A stretch of DNA of 64,000 nt from positions 1-64,000 of the forward strand of contig UQDP01000006.1 of NCBI GenBank assembly GCA_900539845.1, in the 5' to 3' direction. The notes beneath the pieces are model-generated. The model ran no database searches and was not told where the DNA came from. It was given only the letters and a program-made list of their open reading frames with translations. The DNA comes from an uncultured Oscillospiraceae bacterium. GTDB taxonomy: Bacteria; Bacillota; Clostridia; Oscillospirales; Acutalibacteraceae. The translations under genes were made by a program, and so were the position numbers. How positions within the stretch are numbered: the stretch's first letter is position 1; every line of letters starts with the position of its first letter. This document shows, one piece after another, positions 44,473-52,858 of this stretch.

Positions 44473-45846
44473 TTGAAAAATATAGACGAACTTCTGAAAG
44501 AAGTAAAGAAAGTGCATTTTATCGGTATAGGCGGCGCGGGAATGTGTCCCCTTGCAGAAATACTTATCTCGCTCGGGTATGAAGTAACCGGCTCTGATAA
44601 TAATGATACGGAGACCTTTCGCAGAGTTGAAAAAGAGGGAGCGAAAGTATTTCTCGGTCAAAAAAAGGAAAATATAAGCGCCGATACACAGCTTGTTATT
44701 TATACCAACGCCATCCTTGCAGGCAATGAGGAGCTTGAATACGCAAAGGAAAATTTCCCCTGCTTTGAACGGGCAGAGCTTCTCGGCGCAGTCAGCCGAG
44801 TGTTCAAGAACTGCATAGGCGTTTGCGGAACACACGGAAAAACCACAACGACCTGTATGATAACGCAGGGGCTTATCGGAGCGGAGCTTGACCCGAGCGC
44901 CGTTATCGGCGGAAAATTGCCGCTTATAGACGCATACGGCAGAGTTGGCAAAAGTCAGAATTTCGTTTGCGAATCCTGCGAATTCAACAACACGTTTCTG
45001 CATATGAATCCCGATATGGCGGTTGTTCTTAACGTTGATGAGGATCATCTTGATTTCTTTAAGAACCTTGACAATATAAAAAAATCCTTCCGCAAATTCT
45101 GCGAAAGCGCAACGCATACCGTTATATATAACGGAGATGATGAAAATACGGTGGATATGCTTAAAGGCATTGAAGGTAAAAAGCTGATCTCTTACGGTAT
45201 AAACGAAAGCAACGATTATTACGCAAAAAATATTGATGTTCCGGGCGGTTTCCACATTGAATATGATGTATTCAGCAAAGGTGAATTTGTTGAACATATT
45301 GTGCTTTCCGTTCCCGGTGAGCATAATGTTTTAAATTCTCTTGCTGCGTTTATAGCCTGCATCGAAAGCGGAGCCGACAAAGAAAAGGTAAAAGCGGCGT
45401 TCAAGGATTTTCGCGGCGCAGGCAGACGCTTTGAACTGAGAGGCACATTTAAGGGGATCACGGTTGCGGATGACTATGCGCATCACCCCAAAGAAATAGA
45501 GGTTACGCTCAAAGCCGCTATGAAAATGGGATATAAGCGTGTATGGGCGGTACACCAGCCGTTCACGTACACAAGAACATCCGAATTTCTTGACGAATTC
45601 GCAAGCGTGCTTACGATAGCTGACAAATGCGTGATTTCTGAAATTATGGGCAGCCGAGAAGTGAATACGATCGGGATCAAGGCGACCGATCTTTCATCAA
45701 AGATTCCGGGCGCCGTGCAGATCGACAGTCTTGAGGATATTGCGGACTACCTTGCGGAAAACTGCGAAAACGGAGACCTTGTTATAACGCTCGGCTGCGG
45801 AGATGTTTATAAGGTCTCTCGCTACCTTGAAAAGAAACTTTCATAG
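44473..45846 (+). CDS. murC: UDP-N-acetylmuramate-L-alanine ligase
   Basis: A 457-residue Mur ligase adding the first amino acid, L-alanine, to UDP-MurNAc in peptidoglycan precursor synthesis. Motifs in order: HFIGIGGAGMCPLAE, the ATP loop GTHGKTTTT, a central region with DEDHLDFF and C-terminal ADDYAHHPKEIE. The start is almost certainly TTG 44473, since GGAGG lies 8 nt upstream; ATG 44458 would overlap this site. It stands alone on the plus strand, divergent from spoVFA. Confidence 0.95.
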   Translation: MKNIDELLKEVKKVHFIGIGGAGMCPLAEILISLGYEVTGSDNNDTETFRRVEKEGAKVFLGQKKENISADTQLVIYTNAILAGNEELEYAKENFPCFERAELLGAVSRVFKNCIGVCGTHGKTTTTCMITQGLIGAELDPSAVIGGKLPLIDAYGRVGKSQNFVCESCEFNNTFLHMNPDMAVVLNVDEDHLDFFKNLDNIKKSFRKFCESATHTVIYNGDDENTVDMLKGIEGKKLISYGINESNDYYAKNIDVPGGFHIEYDVFSKGEFVEHIVLSVPGEHNVLNSLAAFIACIESGADKEKVKAAFKDFRGAGRRFELRGTFKGITVADDYAHHPKEIEVTLKAAMKMGYKRVWAVHQPFTYTRTSEFLDEFASVLTIADKCVISEIMGSREVNTIGIKATDLSSKIPGAVQIDSLEDIADYLAENCENGDLVITLGCGDVYKVSRYLEKKLS

Positions 45847-45873
45847 ATATATATATAAGTTGAGATATAAAAA

Positions 45874-45904
45874 TCGGGCGGCTGCTTTTTTAGCCGCCCT
45901 TTTC
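45874..45904. terminator. Terminator shared by murC and the convergent ABC permease gene
   Basis: GGGCGGCT (45876-45883) pairs with AGCCGCCC (45892-45899) around an 8-nt loop, followed by a T tract on the plus strand and by a T-rich stretch on the minus strand. Confidence 0.88.
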
Positions 45905-45907
45905 TCA

Positions 45908-48505
45908 TCAGCAGATATCTTCCTTGAGCGTTTCAACGATTGAATCGTTTTTAAGCTTGGAGACAGCATAGAACATGGATGCGCCGACAATTACGAATAC
46001 CACCGCTATGACAATTAAGTAAAGAGGGATGTTAATTGTGAATGGTATGTTGTTTGACGACAGTATAAGATACATCGCATAGGAGATTAGTATGCTGATG
46101 GGAATGCCGAATACGATTGCCTTAAGCCCGTAAAACAAACTTTCAAGGCAGATCATTTTTGTAAATCCGTGCGGCGTTGTACCAACGGATTTGAACATGG
46201 CGAATTCCTTTCGCCTGAGATCAATGCCGGTTGAAACGGTATTGATGATATTTGCAACGGAAATAAGCGTAATAAGAGCAACAAAGCCGTAAACAAATAT
46301 CTGAAGAACGGAAATGATCGCGTTCATAGTCTGCATAGAATCCACTAAATCCATAATCGTAACGCCGGTCAGTGAATTTTGGTCAACGAGTTTTTCAAGC
46401 TGCTCAACGGTTTCTGTGTGACTGTCCGTGACGATGCCGAGCTGCATAACGGGCTCTGTACCCGGGTCCTGCGTCTCGATTGCTTTTATATACATGCTTA
46501 CCGGAGCATACAGACTGATCTGCGTTACCGAATTCAGATTACACAGATCATTATCCGGGTCATATTCGATGAAATCTTTTGCCGTTGTTTTAATACCCGT
46601 ATTGTCCTTGGTAAGATTCCCTTCTTCATCATATGAATCATAGTAAAAGCTCTGACCGAGAATCTTTTCATTGAACACTTCCGGTCCCGACCTGTCATGT
46701 GAGATGTTATTCATAAGCAGTGCGTTCAGTTCAAGCGGATTTTCGCTGTTCGTTTGGTAGTATTGCTTATAGTCTATACCGTTTTCCTCACATAAAGCAT
46801 TGAAATCGTCGTCATCAACAAAATTCACGATTGCAACAGCGTCTTCAAACAGTTTTTTATACGAAGAGGTCAGATACTCTTCTTTCGCAACATCCTGATT
46901 GGTGTTCATCTTGTTTTCTCCGTAAACAAAATTCAAGCCGGATGTGCTGAATGCGTCCTTAACGCCGGAAAGCGTTGATATTTCTTCGCTGAGAAGATTA
47001 AAGTCCTCATCGGAACTTACATTCACATAGACCTGATACGGCATATCATTGGAAAGGTCATTTGCCGTTACGAACATATCGCAAAACGAATTCACGCTCA
47101 AAAACAGTATAATAGACAACGCTATGGATGCGGTGATTACTCTTGATTTTCTTCCGTTGCGCTTAAGATTTTTATTCGCAAGCTCGCCTTCATAGCCGAA
47201 GATAGCTCTGACAAGCTTTGATGATTTGAGTTTTTTCGCTTTAACTTTGATCTCGTTTGTCTGTTTTAACGCGTCGATAGGCGTTATGGAAGATGCTTTT
47301 TTTGCCGGGATCATTGCGGAAATAAAAATTGTAAGCGCACTCACAAGAATGATGCCTATGATTACCCAAAGCGGAACAATTACGTTCATTTCAAGATTTT
47401 CAGCGCCGTTGAGAAATAGCTGCATTTTCGGCTCTATCGCCTTAAGCGTGATATATATTCCGAGCACTCCGGCGCCTATTCCGATCGGAATACCGATAAG
47501 TCCGAGTAAAAATCCCTCAAAATATACGGACGAGCTCTTTTGTTGCTTTGTTGCGCCGACAGAGGCGAGCATTCCGAGATAACGGGTTCTCTCGGAGAGC
47601 GACATACCAAATGCGTTATAGATCAGCGCAACACTTGCAATGATAATAACAGCAAGTATGACTGCGGTCATGGGAATGATGGATGTGGCGTAATTGCTGT
47701 CCGCCGCGAATGAGAAGTTTGCTCCGAGATAGTCGGTATTGATCTCATAACGGTCGCTGTCTATGTTGCAGGAAACCAATGTTTCTTTAATATCGGCATA
47801 GGATGTGAAATCAATTTTTTTCATCTCTACCAGAGCAGTAGCGCCGTTCAATTCATCAGAAGATGCAAGACGGATAATCTGATAGTTCCTTGTGGGCATA
47901 TTGCTGTCAATAATTCCGCTGACTGTGAATTCTTCAATATTGCTGAGTTCAAAGGTTTCGCCCGATACATAGGAACCGTTCACCGGGGTAATTGTTCCGT
48001 CAACATCTGCGAGCCTTGTGCCGACAGGGATCGTAACCGTATCCCCTACCTGCCAGTCAAGCTCGTTGCTTTCAATGAAATCTATTTCAACCAGTATCTC
48101 GTTTTCGCTTGCCGGCAGTTTGCCGTCAATATCACAGGTAACAATCTGTGAAAGCCAGTTTGCGTCCCCGGCACAGATATTGCCTGTTGAGGTCCTCGGC
48201 GATACTCCGTAATCGATCATAAAGCCGGATTTGCTGTCATCAAGGTTGGCTCTCAGCCCTACTCTCGATACGTTTTCCCGGGCTTTAAGCTCATCAATTT
48301 CATTATCGGCCGCTTCAAACACCTGAGCATGCCAATGCCCGCCGGTATATAGAGTTTCTTCCGCAAAAAAATTCATAAATGAGGCGATGCAGACAAATAC
48401 CGCGGTTATCATTGCGACCGAAACGCAGATTCCGAGAATCGTTACTACCGTTCTGCCCTTGTTCTTTTTAAGATGAGCAAGGGTGAGTTTCTGAATAATG
48501 CTCAA
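45908..48505 (-). CDS. FtsX-type ABC transporter permease (two FtsX domains)
   Basis: An 865-residue membrane protein. It has an N-terminal helix, a first extracellular domain of about 200 residues, three helices forming an FtsX domain (MSLSERTRYLGMLASVGATKQQ at the cytoplasmic face), another helix, a second extracellular domain, and a final three-helix FtsX domain (FAMFKSVGTTPHGFTKM). About eight helices in all. Such permeases work with MacB-type ATPases in export or in mechanotransmission rather than import. It overlaps the ATPase gene by 4 nt. The cargo is unknown; peptide antibiotic efflux is one possibility. Confidence 0.88.
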   Translation of the reverse strand: MSIIQKLTLAHLKKNKGRTVVTILGICVSVAMITAVFVCIASFMNFFAEETLYTGGHWHAQVFEAADNEIDELKARENVSRVGLRANLDDSKSGFMIDYGVSPRTSTGNICAGDANWLSQIVTCDIDGKLPASENEILVEIDFIESNELDWQVGDTVTIPVGTRLADVDGTITPVNGSYVSGETFELSNIEEFTVSGIIDSNMPTRNYQIIRLASSDELNGATALVEMKKIDFTSYADIKETLVSCNIDSDRYEINTDYLGANFSFAADSNYATSIIPMTAVILAVIIIASVALIYNAFGMSLSERTRYLGMLASVGATKQQKSSSVYFEGFLLGLIGIPIGIGAGVLGIYITLKAIEPKMQLFLNGAENLEMNVIVPLWVIIGIILVSALTIFISAMIPAKKASSITPIDALKQTNEIKVKAKKLKSSKLVRAIFGYEGELANKNLKRNGRKSRVITASIALSIILFLSVNSFCDMFVTANDLSNDMPYQVYVNVSSDEDFNLLSEEISTLSGVKDAFSTSGLNFVYGENKMNTNQDVAKEEYLTSSYKKLFEDAVAIVNFVDDDDFNALCEENGIDYKQYYQTNSENPLELNALLMNNISHDRSGPEVFNEKILGQSFYYDSYDEEGNLTKDNTGIKTTAKDFIEYDPDNDLCNLNSVTQISLYAPVSMYIKAIETQDPGTEPVMQLGIVTDSHTETVEQLEKLVDQNSLTGVTIMDLVDSMQTMNAIISVLQIFVYGFVALITLISVANIINTVSTGIDLRRKEFAMFKSVGTTPHGFTKMICLESLFYGLKAIVFGIPISILISYAMYLILSSNNIPFTINIPLYLIVIAVVFVIVGASMFYAVSKLKNDSIVETLKEDIC

Positions 48506-49185
48506 CCCATCCTCACCTCGTCTCTTGTAATCTTGCCGTCCTCAATCGCTATGATTCTGTCCGCTGAAAGCGCGATTCTTTCATCATGGGTGATCATGAT
48601 AACAGTCTGATTGAACTCCTTATTAAAATGGCGAAGCAGAGCGATGATCTCGCGGCTGTTCTCACTGTCAAGATTGCCGGTCGGTTCGTCTGCAAGCATG
48701 AGCGCAGGATTGTTTATCAGCGCCCTTCCGATAGCCACCCTTTGCTGCTGACCGCCGGAAAGCTGATTCGGAAGATGGTGGAGCCTTTCGCTCAGACCGA
48801 GCTTTTTTATGATATCATTGACTACGGCTTTATCCGGCTTTCTGCCGTCCAGAAGAAGAGGAAGTGTGAGATTTTCTTCAACCGTAAGAATGGGTATAAG
48901 ATTGTAGAACTGATAGATAAGACCGATCTGTCTGCGCCTGAATATAGCGAGCGCTGTTTCATCAAGAGTGGAAATATCCGTTTTATCAATAATTACAGTT
49001 CCCGATGTAGCCGTATCAACTCCGCCGAGAATATGAAGCAGAGTAGACTTGCCGGAGCCTGACGGCCCGACGATAGCCACAAACTCGCCCTTATCAACTG
49101 AAAAGGACACATTGTCAAGTGCTTTTACCATTGTGTCGCCCTTACCGTAAGTTTTGGATAAGTTTTGAATTTCAAGAATTTTCAT
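48502..49185 (-). CDS. ABC transporter ATPase of the MacB/LolD type
   Basis: A 227-residue ATPase. Walker A GPSGSGKST, Q-loop, LIYQFYNLIPILTVEENL segment typical of the MacB/LolD class, signature [15 protein letters not shown], Walker B LMLADEPTGNLDS and switch THDER are visible. It drives the adjacent FtsX permease. It has an AAGGAG site, and the upstream 90 nt contain dyads and a weak promoter, suggesting control by the neighbouring two-component system. Confidence 0.94.
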   Translation of the reverse strand: MKILEIQNLSKTYGKGDTMVKALDNVSFSVDKGEFVAIVGPSGSGKSTLLHILGGVDTATSGTVIIDKTDISTLDETALAIFRRRQIGLIYQFYNLIPILTVEENLTLPLLLDGRKPDKAVVNDIIKKLGLSERLHHLPNQLSGGQQQRVAIGRALINNPALMLADEPTGNLDSENSREIIALLRHFNKEFNQTVIMITHDERIALSADRIIAIEDGKITRDEVRMG

Positions 49186-49211
49186 ATCATTATCTCCTTT
49201 CGACAGGAATC

Positions 49212-49265
49212 ATTCTATCAGCACTGCCTTACAATAAGGTGACTTTTAAATAACAATATCGTCAC
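49212..49265 (-). promoter_or_regulatory. Probable regulated promoter and operator of the ABC genes
   Basis: Minus-strand -10 TAGAAT (49212-49217) lacks a good -35. Just upstream CCTTATTGTAAGG (49227-49239) is a dyad overlapping the -35 position, and GTGAC/GTCAC (49239-49243 and 49261-49265) form a second inverted repeat. The TTGTAA element also appears upstream of the response-regulator gene. Confidence 0.5.
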
Positions 49266-49276
49266 ATTTCCATTTT

Positions 49277-50269
49277 TCAAACCACGAATTTATAAAAGCG
49301 GATTGTAAACTCGGTGCCTATCCCCTCTTCGCTTTTGACTTCGATATTTGCGTCCTGCTTCAGCAGAACAGCTTTTGAAAGCGCAAGTCCTATGCCCACG
49401 CTTTCGGAGGAAGCATTCTTTCCGTGATAGAACCGCTCAAAAATATGGGGCAGATCTTCTTTCGCGATTCCGCAGCCGTTATCGCTTATTGTAATCTCAT
49501 TAAATATTGTTGTTGATCTTGCGGAAATGCTCAGCGTACCGCCCTCAGACGTATGCTCAAGACAGTTTTTAATGATATTTTCCAATGCTTCAACGCTCCA
49601 GTTTTCATCACCGATAAACTGAAAGTCATCTATGTTTTTGTTCAGCGTGATGGAACGAATATCTATCTGAAGTAAAAACGGCTTAAGACTCTCCTCTATT
49701 ATCTGAGAACAACTGAGCGGTTTCATATTGAAATCCGCTGTGCCGGCATCAATTTTAGAAAGCTTAAGCAGTGTGGTTATCAGCCATTTCATTCTTTCCA
49801 GCTGTTCTTCTATTATTTTAATGAAACCGGCTCTTTTTTCTTTGTCCTCTTCTTCGCGCAGCACTTCCGTTATGATCATCATGGAAGTGAGCGGCGTTTT
49901 AAGCTGGTGAGAGATATCCGCAAGCGAATCGGAAAGAAACAGCTTGTCTTTTTTGGCGTCCTCACTTGCTGTTCTAAGCAGGATCATAACCTTATATAAA
50001 TTGTTTTTAAGTATGGAAAGCTCTCCCTCTGAATTATCATCTACGGCAAGTTCATAGTGCCCTGCGCAGACCATGGATAGATAATTGTTCAGTTCCTGAA
50101 GCTTTGTGTAACGCTGCTTGGTGTAAGCATAGAAAACACAGCACAGCGCTGCCCCTGCCGCAAGGCAGATGAACGCGCAGGGAACGCTGATAAAAAGGCA
50201 AATTGCAAATGCTGCTGCCGTTACGGCAGCGGATGATATCATCATAAGTCTGAATTCTTTATTAATCAT
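49277..50269 (-). CDS. Sensor histidine kinase, probable intramembrane-sensing type
   Basis: A 330-residue kinase. Two N-terminal helices (about residues 8-28 and 30-50) are separated by almost no loop, so there is no extracellular sensor domain. A HAMP-like region follows, then DISHQLKTP with the phosphorylated His121, the N box IIKNCLEHT and the G boxes DNGCGIA and GIGLAL. Such kinases, like BceS, usually take their signal from a partner transporter, which fits the adjacent ABC genes. It overlaps the response-regulator gene by 4 nt. Confidence 0.9.
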   Translation of the reverse strand: MINKEFRLMMISSAAVTAAAFAICLFISVPCAFICLAAGAALCCVFYAYTKQRYTKLQELNNYLSMVCAGHYELAVDDNSEGELSILKNNLYKVMILLRTASEDAKKDKLFLSDSLADISHQLKTPLTSMMIITEVLREEEDKEKRAGFIKIIEEQLERMKWLITTLLKLSKIDAGTADFNMKPLSCSQIIEESLKPFLLQIDIRSITLNKNIDDFQFIGDENWSVEALENIIKNCLEHTSEGGTLSISARSTTIFNEITISDNGCGIAKEDLPHIFERFYHGKNASSESVGIGLALSKAVLLKQDANIEVKSEEGIGTEFTIRFYKFVV

Positions 50270-50940
50270 TTTTCCAGAATATACCCAAGCCCTCTGACGG
50301 TCTTTATGATCGCAGGGTCAGCGGGATCCTCCTCGATTTTATCTCTCAGTCTTTTAATATAGACCGTTAAGGTATTGTCGTTCACGAAATCGCCGGCAAC
50401 ATCCCATATATCTTCCAGAAGTTTTTGTCTGGTTAGTATAACTCCCCTGTTGTTAACAAAGGTAAGCAGCAGGCGATATTCCATGGCTGTAAGAATGATT
50501 TCTCTGCCGTTGTTATATACTTTCGCCTCGTTTGTATTAATTTTTATGCTGCCGATATCAATAATTCCGTCAGCAGTGTCTTTATTATATCTTCTCAGAA
50601 CTGTTTTGATTCTCGCAAGCAGCTCTTTCACTCTGAAAGGTTTTGAAATATAATCGTCTGCGCCGAGCTCCAGTCCCATAATTACATTGACTTCGTCATC
50701 ATAGGCTGTCAGAAATATCACGGGATAATCGCCCTGTTTTTTTATTGCGCTGCAAACATCGTAACCGCTGCCGTCGGGCAGTGTGAGATCAAGAATATAC
50801 AGCGAAAATTTTTTCTCTGCTATTATGCGCATTCCCTCTTTGACCGTTTTGGCAAGCGTCACACCGTAACCTTCATTTTTCAGTGAATAGGAAAGACCTA
50901 TGCCGATGGCACTGTCATCCTCCAAAAGAAATATATCCAT
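50266..50940 (-). CDS. OmpR-family response regulator
   Basis: A 224-residue regulator with a receiver domain (acidic pair EDD near residue 8, phosphoacceptor Asp51, Lys in SKPFRVKELLARI) and a winged-helix DNA-binding domain (NDNTLTVYIKRLRDKIEEDP and TVRGLGYIL). It probably activates the ABC genes and itself through TTGTAA sites. GGGGAGG lies before the ATG. Confidence 0.93.
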   Translation of the reverse strand: MDIFLLEDDSAIGIGLSYSLKNEGYGVTLAKTVKEGMRIIAEKKFSLYILDLTLPDGSGYDVCSAIKKQGDYPVIFLTAYDDEVNVIMGLELGADDYISKPFRVKELLARIKTVLRRYNKDTADGIIDIGSIKINTNEAKVYNNGREIILTAMEYRLLLTFVNNRGVILTRQKLLEDIWDVAGDFVNDNTLTVYIKRLRDKIEEDPADPAIIKTVRGLGYILEK

Positions 50941-50958
50941 ATCTTTGCCTCCCCGTTC

Positions 50959-51002
50959 ATTTTATCATAATATCTGCAGTAACTCCATTACAAAATTGTA
51001 AT
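50959..51002 (-). promoter_or_regulatory. Promoter with perfect dyad upstream of the response-regulator gene
   Basis: ATTACAAAATTGTAAT (50987-51002) is a perfect 16-nt palindrome. The -10 is TAAAAT (50959-50964); the -35 is weak. The arrangement fits activator-dependent autoregulation. Confidence 0.5.
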
Positions 51003-51010
51003 ATTGCAAA

Positions 51011-51036
51011 TAAAAAGAGCGTATTATTACGCTCTT
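51011..51036 (-). terminator. Terminator after the AlkD-like gene
   Basis: AAGAGCGTA (51015-51023) and TACGCTCTT (51028-51036) pair around a TTAT loop; a T tract follows on the minus strand. It overlaps the stop codon of the AlkD-like gene. Confidence 0.88.
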
Positions 51037-51686
51037 AATGTTTTCACATATTCCTTTATTTCTTTATCGACTCTGAAACTGTCTCGTATCTTGCCGATTG
51101 CCATATTCTGAATATCCTTTGTAAGGCATTTGCTTTCCAGTATCGGCATCGTTTTGCTCTGATACTTTACAAAGGCAACGGAAAGCGCCCACGCAGCAGC
51201 CATATTCACATAATAATAACTGCTTTTTATTGCGCTTAAAAATTCGAGAACAGAATCGATATATTCATCCGTAATATAATAATCCATAAGAATTACAACA
51301 GCGAAACGCAGTTCATATTCTTTTTCCGACCCCATATACTTTTGAAGATAATCAAGAAAATCTTTTCTGCTTTTCTCAATGAATTTGAGTGAGGAGGATA
51401 CGCAGTCGCACACCGCCCAGTTATCTATATGAGGAATAAATTTATCCAGCATTTTCATACGTTCCTGATACGGCATTTTTTTGTATCCGATATAGAAACC
51501 ATGCAGCATGATCTCCTCATAATACTCCCACTCAAAATCGTTGCTTTCAAGCCTTTTCGCAATCTTTCTGAGCTGGGGCAGCCGCACGCCGATTATCTTA
51601 TCCTCGTCAACGGTGGGAACGAGTTTCTTGTGAAAGTCTTTATACTTCAGATCCTGCGCGGCATACAATTCTTCTCTTACATTCAT
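51027..51686 (-). CDS. DNA alkylation repair protein, AlkD family
   Basis: A 219-residue HEAT-like all-helical protein of the AlkD family. VRLPQLRKIAKRLE near the N-terminus, PYQERMKMLDKFIPHIDNWAVCDCVSS in the middle (key part HIDNWAVCD) and AAAWALSVAFV are family signatures. AlkD excises N3- and N7-alkylated bases. Some clostridial members are less well characterised, so activity is inferred. The ribosome binding site is weak. It follows an unknown membrane protein by 21 nt. Confidence 0.88.
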   Translation of the reverse strand: MNVREELYAAQDLKYKDFHKKLVPTVDEDKIIGVRLPQLRKIAKRLESNDFEWEYYEEIMLHGFYIGYKKMPYQERMKMLDKFIPHIDNWAVCDCVSSSLKFIEKSRKDFLDYLQKYMGSEKEYELRFAVVILMDYYITDEYIDSVLEFLSAIKSSYYYVNMAAAWALSVAFVKYQSKTMPILESKCLTKDIQNMAIGKIRDSFRVDKEIKEYVKTLRA

Positions 51687-51707
51687 AATATCACCGAAAG
51701 CATTATA

Positions 51708-52526
51708 TCATTTTTTTCGTTCAGACACAACCCTTGCCAGATAATACGCCACCGCGCAGAAAAGAGCCGAGACTGCCAGCAGATAAATGACATTTTCGGA
51801 ATGATAGAATATTTCAAATACGGACGGACTGACCACAAACGCTCCGCCTATATCCAGCATATTCGCGGCAAAGAAAGAAAAGAAATTCGCGAGCAGCAAA
51901 AGAAAATAGGAAACAGGCGATGTGAAAAGCAGAAGAATCAAAACAGGCGTTGTGTTTCCGCTTATGAACATAAAGGCAATGATAAGCAGATGCGCGCGCA
52001 GATTATCTTTTTTAGCGAGCAGTATTCCGCTGAACGCGAAAAGCGATAAGATCCTGCCGGAAAGATAAGGAACAAGCGAGGAATCCGGGTCCGTCTTTAC
52101 GATCTCTGAAACGCCGCATACAAGCTGATTGCCGATCAGCCTTGCTCCGCCGTATGAGGTTGTATAAACCAAAGTCTGAAAATCATAAATTCCGGCAGTG
52201 TTGAACAGCGAATCAAAAAAACCGAAAGTTACCGCGTTTGAAGAGAATTTCTGTGCTGCAAGCGCAAAAAGAGAGTTGCCCAGCACAAAATATACGGAAA
52301 TATAGCCTACGCAAAGCAAAACCAATATTATTTTAAATGCCCTATTATTTATTCCGGCTGTTAAAAAGAAGCACAAAACTGCCGCTGTTCCCACAAAAAA
52401 CACTGCGTCAGCCGTATCACGGCTGAAAAGGCGTATCACATAAGCAGCAACGGAAAGACAGCTTATGATCAGCACGGGAATATACATAAAGGTCATATCG
52501 TATTTTTTTAATCTGAGTTTTCTCAT
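51708..52526 (-). CDS. Polytopic membrane protein of unknown function
   Basis: I do not recognise this family. The 272 residues form about eight hydrophobic segments, beginning near residues 14-34, with a central hydrophilic stretch (around VCGVSEIVKTDPDSS). A short basic C-terminus ends in SERKK. There is no signal peptide or catalytic motif. Distant resemblance to sugar-permease or glycosyltransferase-like membrane domains cannot be excluded. It lies between a terminator and the AlkD-like gene. Confidence 0.7.
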   Translation of the reverse strand: MRKLRLKKYDMTFMYIPVLIISCLSVAAYVIRLFSRDTADAVFFVGTAAVLCFFLTAGINNRAFKIILVLLCVGYISVYFVLGNSLFALAAQKFSSNAVTFGFFDSLFNTAGIYDFQTLVYTTSYGGARLIGNQLVCGVSEIVKTDPDSSLVPYLSGRILSLFAFSGILLAKKDNLRAHLLIIAFMFISGNTTPVLILLLFTSPVSYFLLLLANFFSFFAANMLDIGGAFVVSPSVFEIFYHSENVIYLLAVSALFCAVAYYLARVVSERKK

Positions 52527-52547
52527 GCTTTAAATATTGGCAGTTTT

Positions 52548-52585
52548 ACCGAAAAATAAACATGCGCCTGAAAATTCAGACGCAT
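52548..52585 (-). terminator. Terminator after the GH51/DUF6171 operon
   Basis: ATGCGCCTG (52562-52570) and CAGACGCAT (52577-52585) form a hairpin with one wobble and an AAAATT loop; a T-rich run follows on the minus strand. Confidence 0.82.
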
Positions 52586-52594
52586 TTCATTAGA

Positions 52595-52858
52595 TTATAT
52601 TTTATCCCATTTTCTGTTTGAGTAATCGGGGCAGGCGTTGTTTTTCAACGCCGCGCGTATCTCAACATAGCAGCCGCACTTCAGACACATGCCGGAAATA
52701 AGTTCATCACATTTCTTGCATTTTTCAAGACGGCTTGTATAAGTTTCCCCATCAGCTTTAATATCCTCATCAAGCGTTTCAAGATAATCCTTTACAGACT
52801 GAAAAGACGCTTTTTCACCTGCCTCAAGCAAGAGACACTTTTTGCAGATATGTTCCAT
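52595..52858 (-). CDS. DUF6171 family Cys-rich small protein
   Basis: An 87-residue protein resembling DUF6171, found in Clostridia. It has CKKCLLLEAGE at the N-terminus, then RLEKCKKCDELISGMCLKCGCYVEIRAAL (two CxxC pairs, key part CLKCGCYVE) and a final CPDYSN, suggesting zinc or iron-sulfur binding. Function unknown. Its ATG overlaps the stop region of the arabinofuranosidase gene, so it is translated from the same mRNA, but this does not show a shared function. Confidence 0.75.
   Translation of the reverse strand: MEHICKKCLLLEAGEKASFQSVKDYLETLDEDIKADGETYTSRLEKCKKCDELISGMCLKCGCYVEIRAALKNNACPDYSNRKWDKI

Noticed and set aside
44443..45324. Minus-strand open frame of 293 codons opposite murC
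   Set aside because: The murC frame is unmistakable on the plus strand; the opposite frame is rich in Phe, Ile, Cys and Lys without any recognisable motif.
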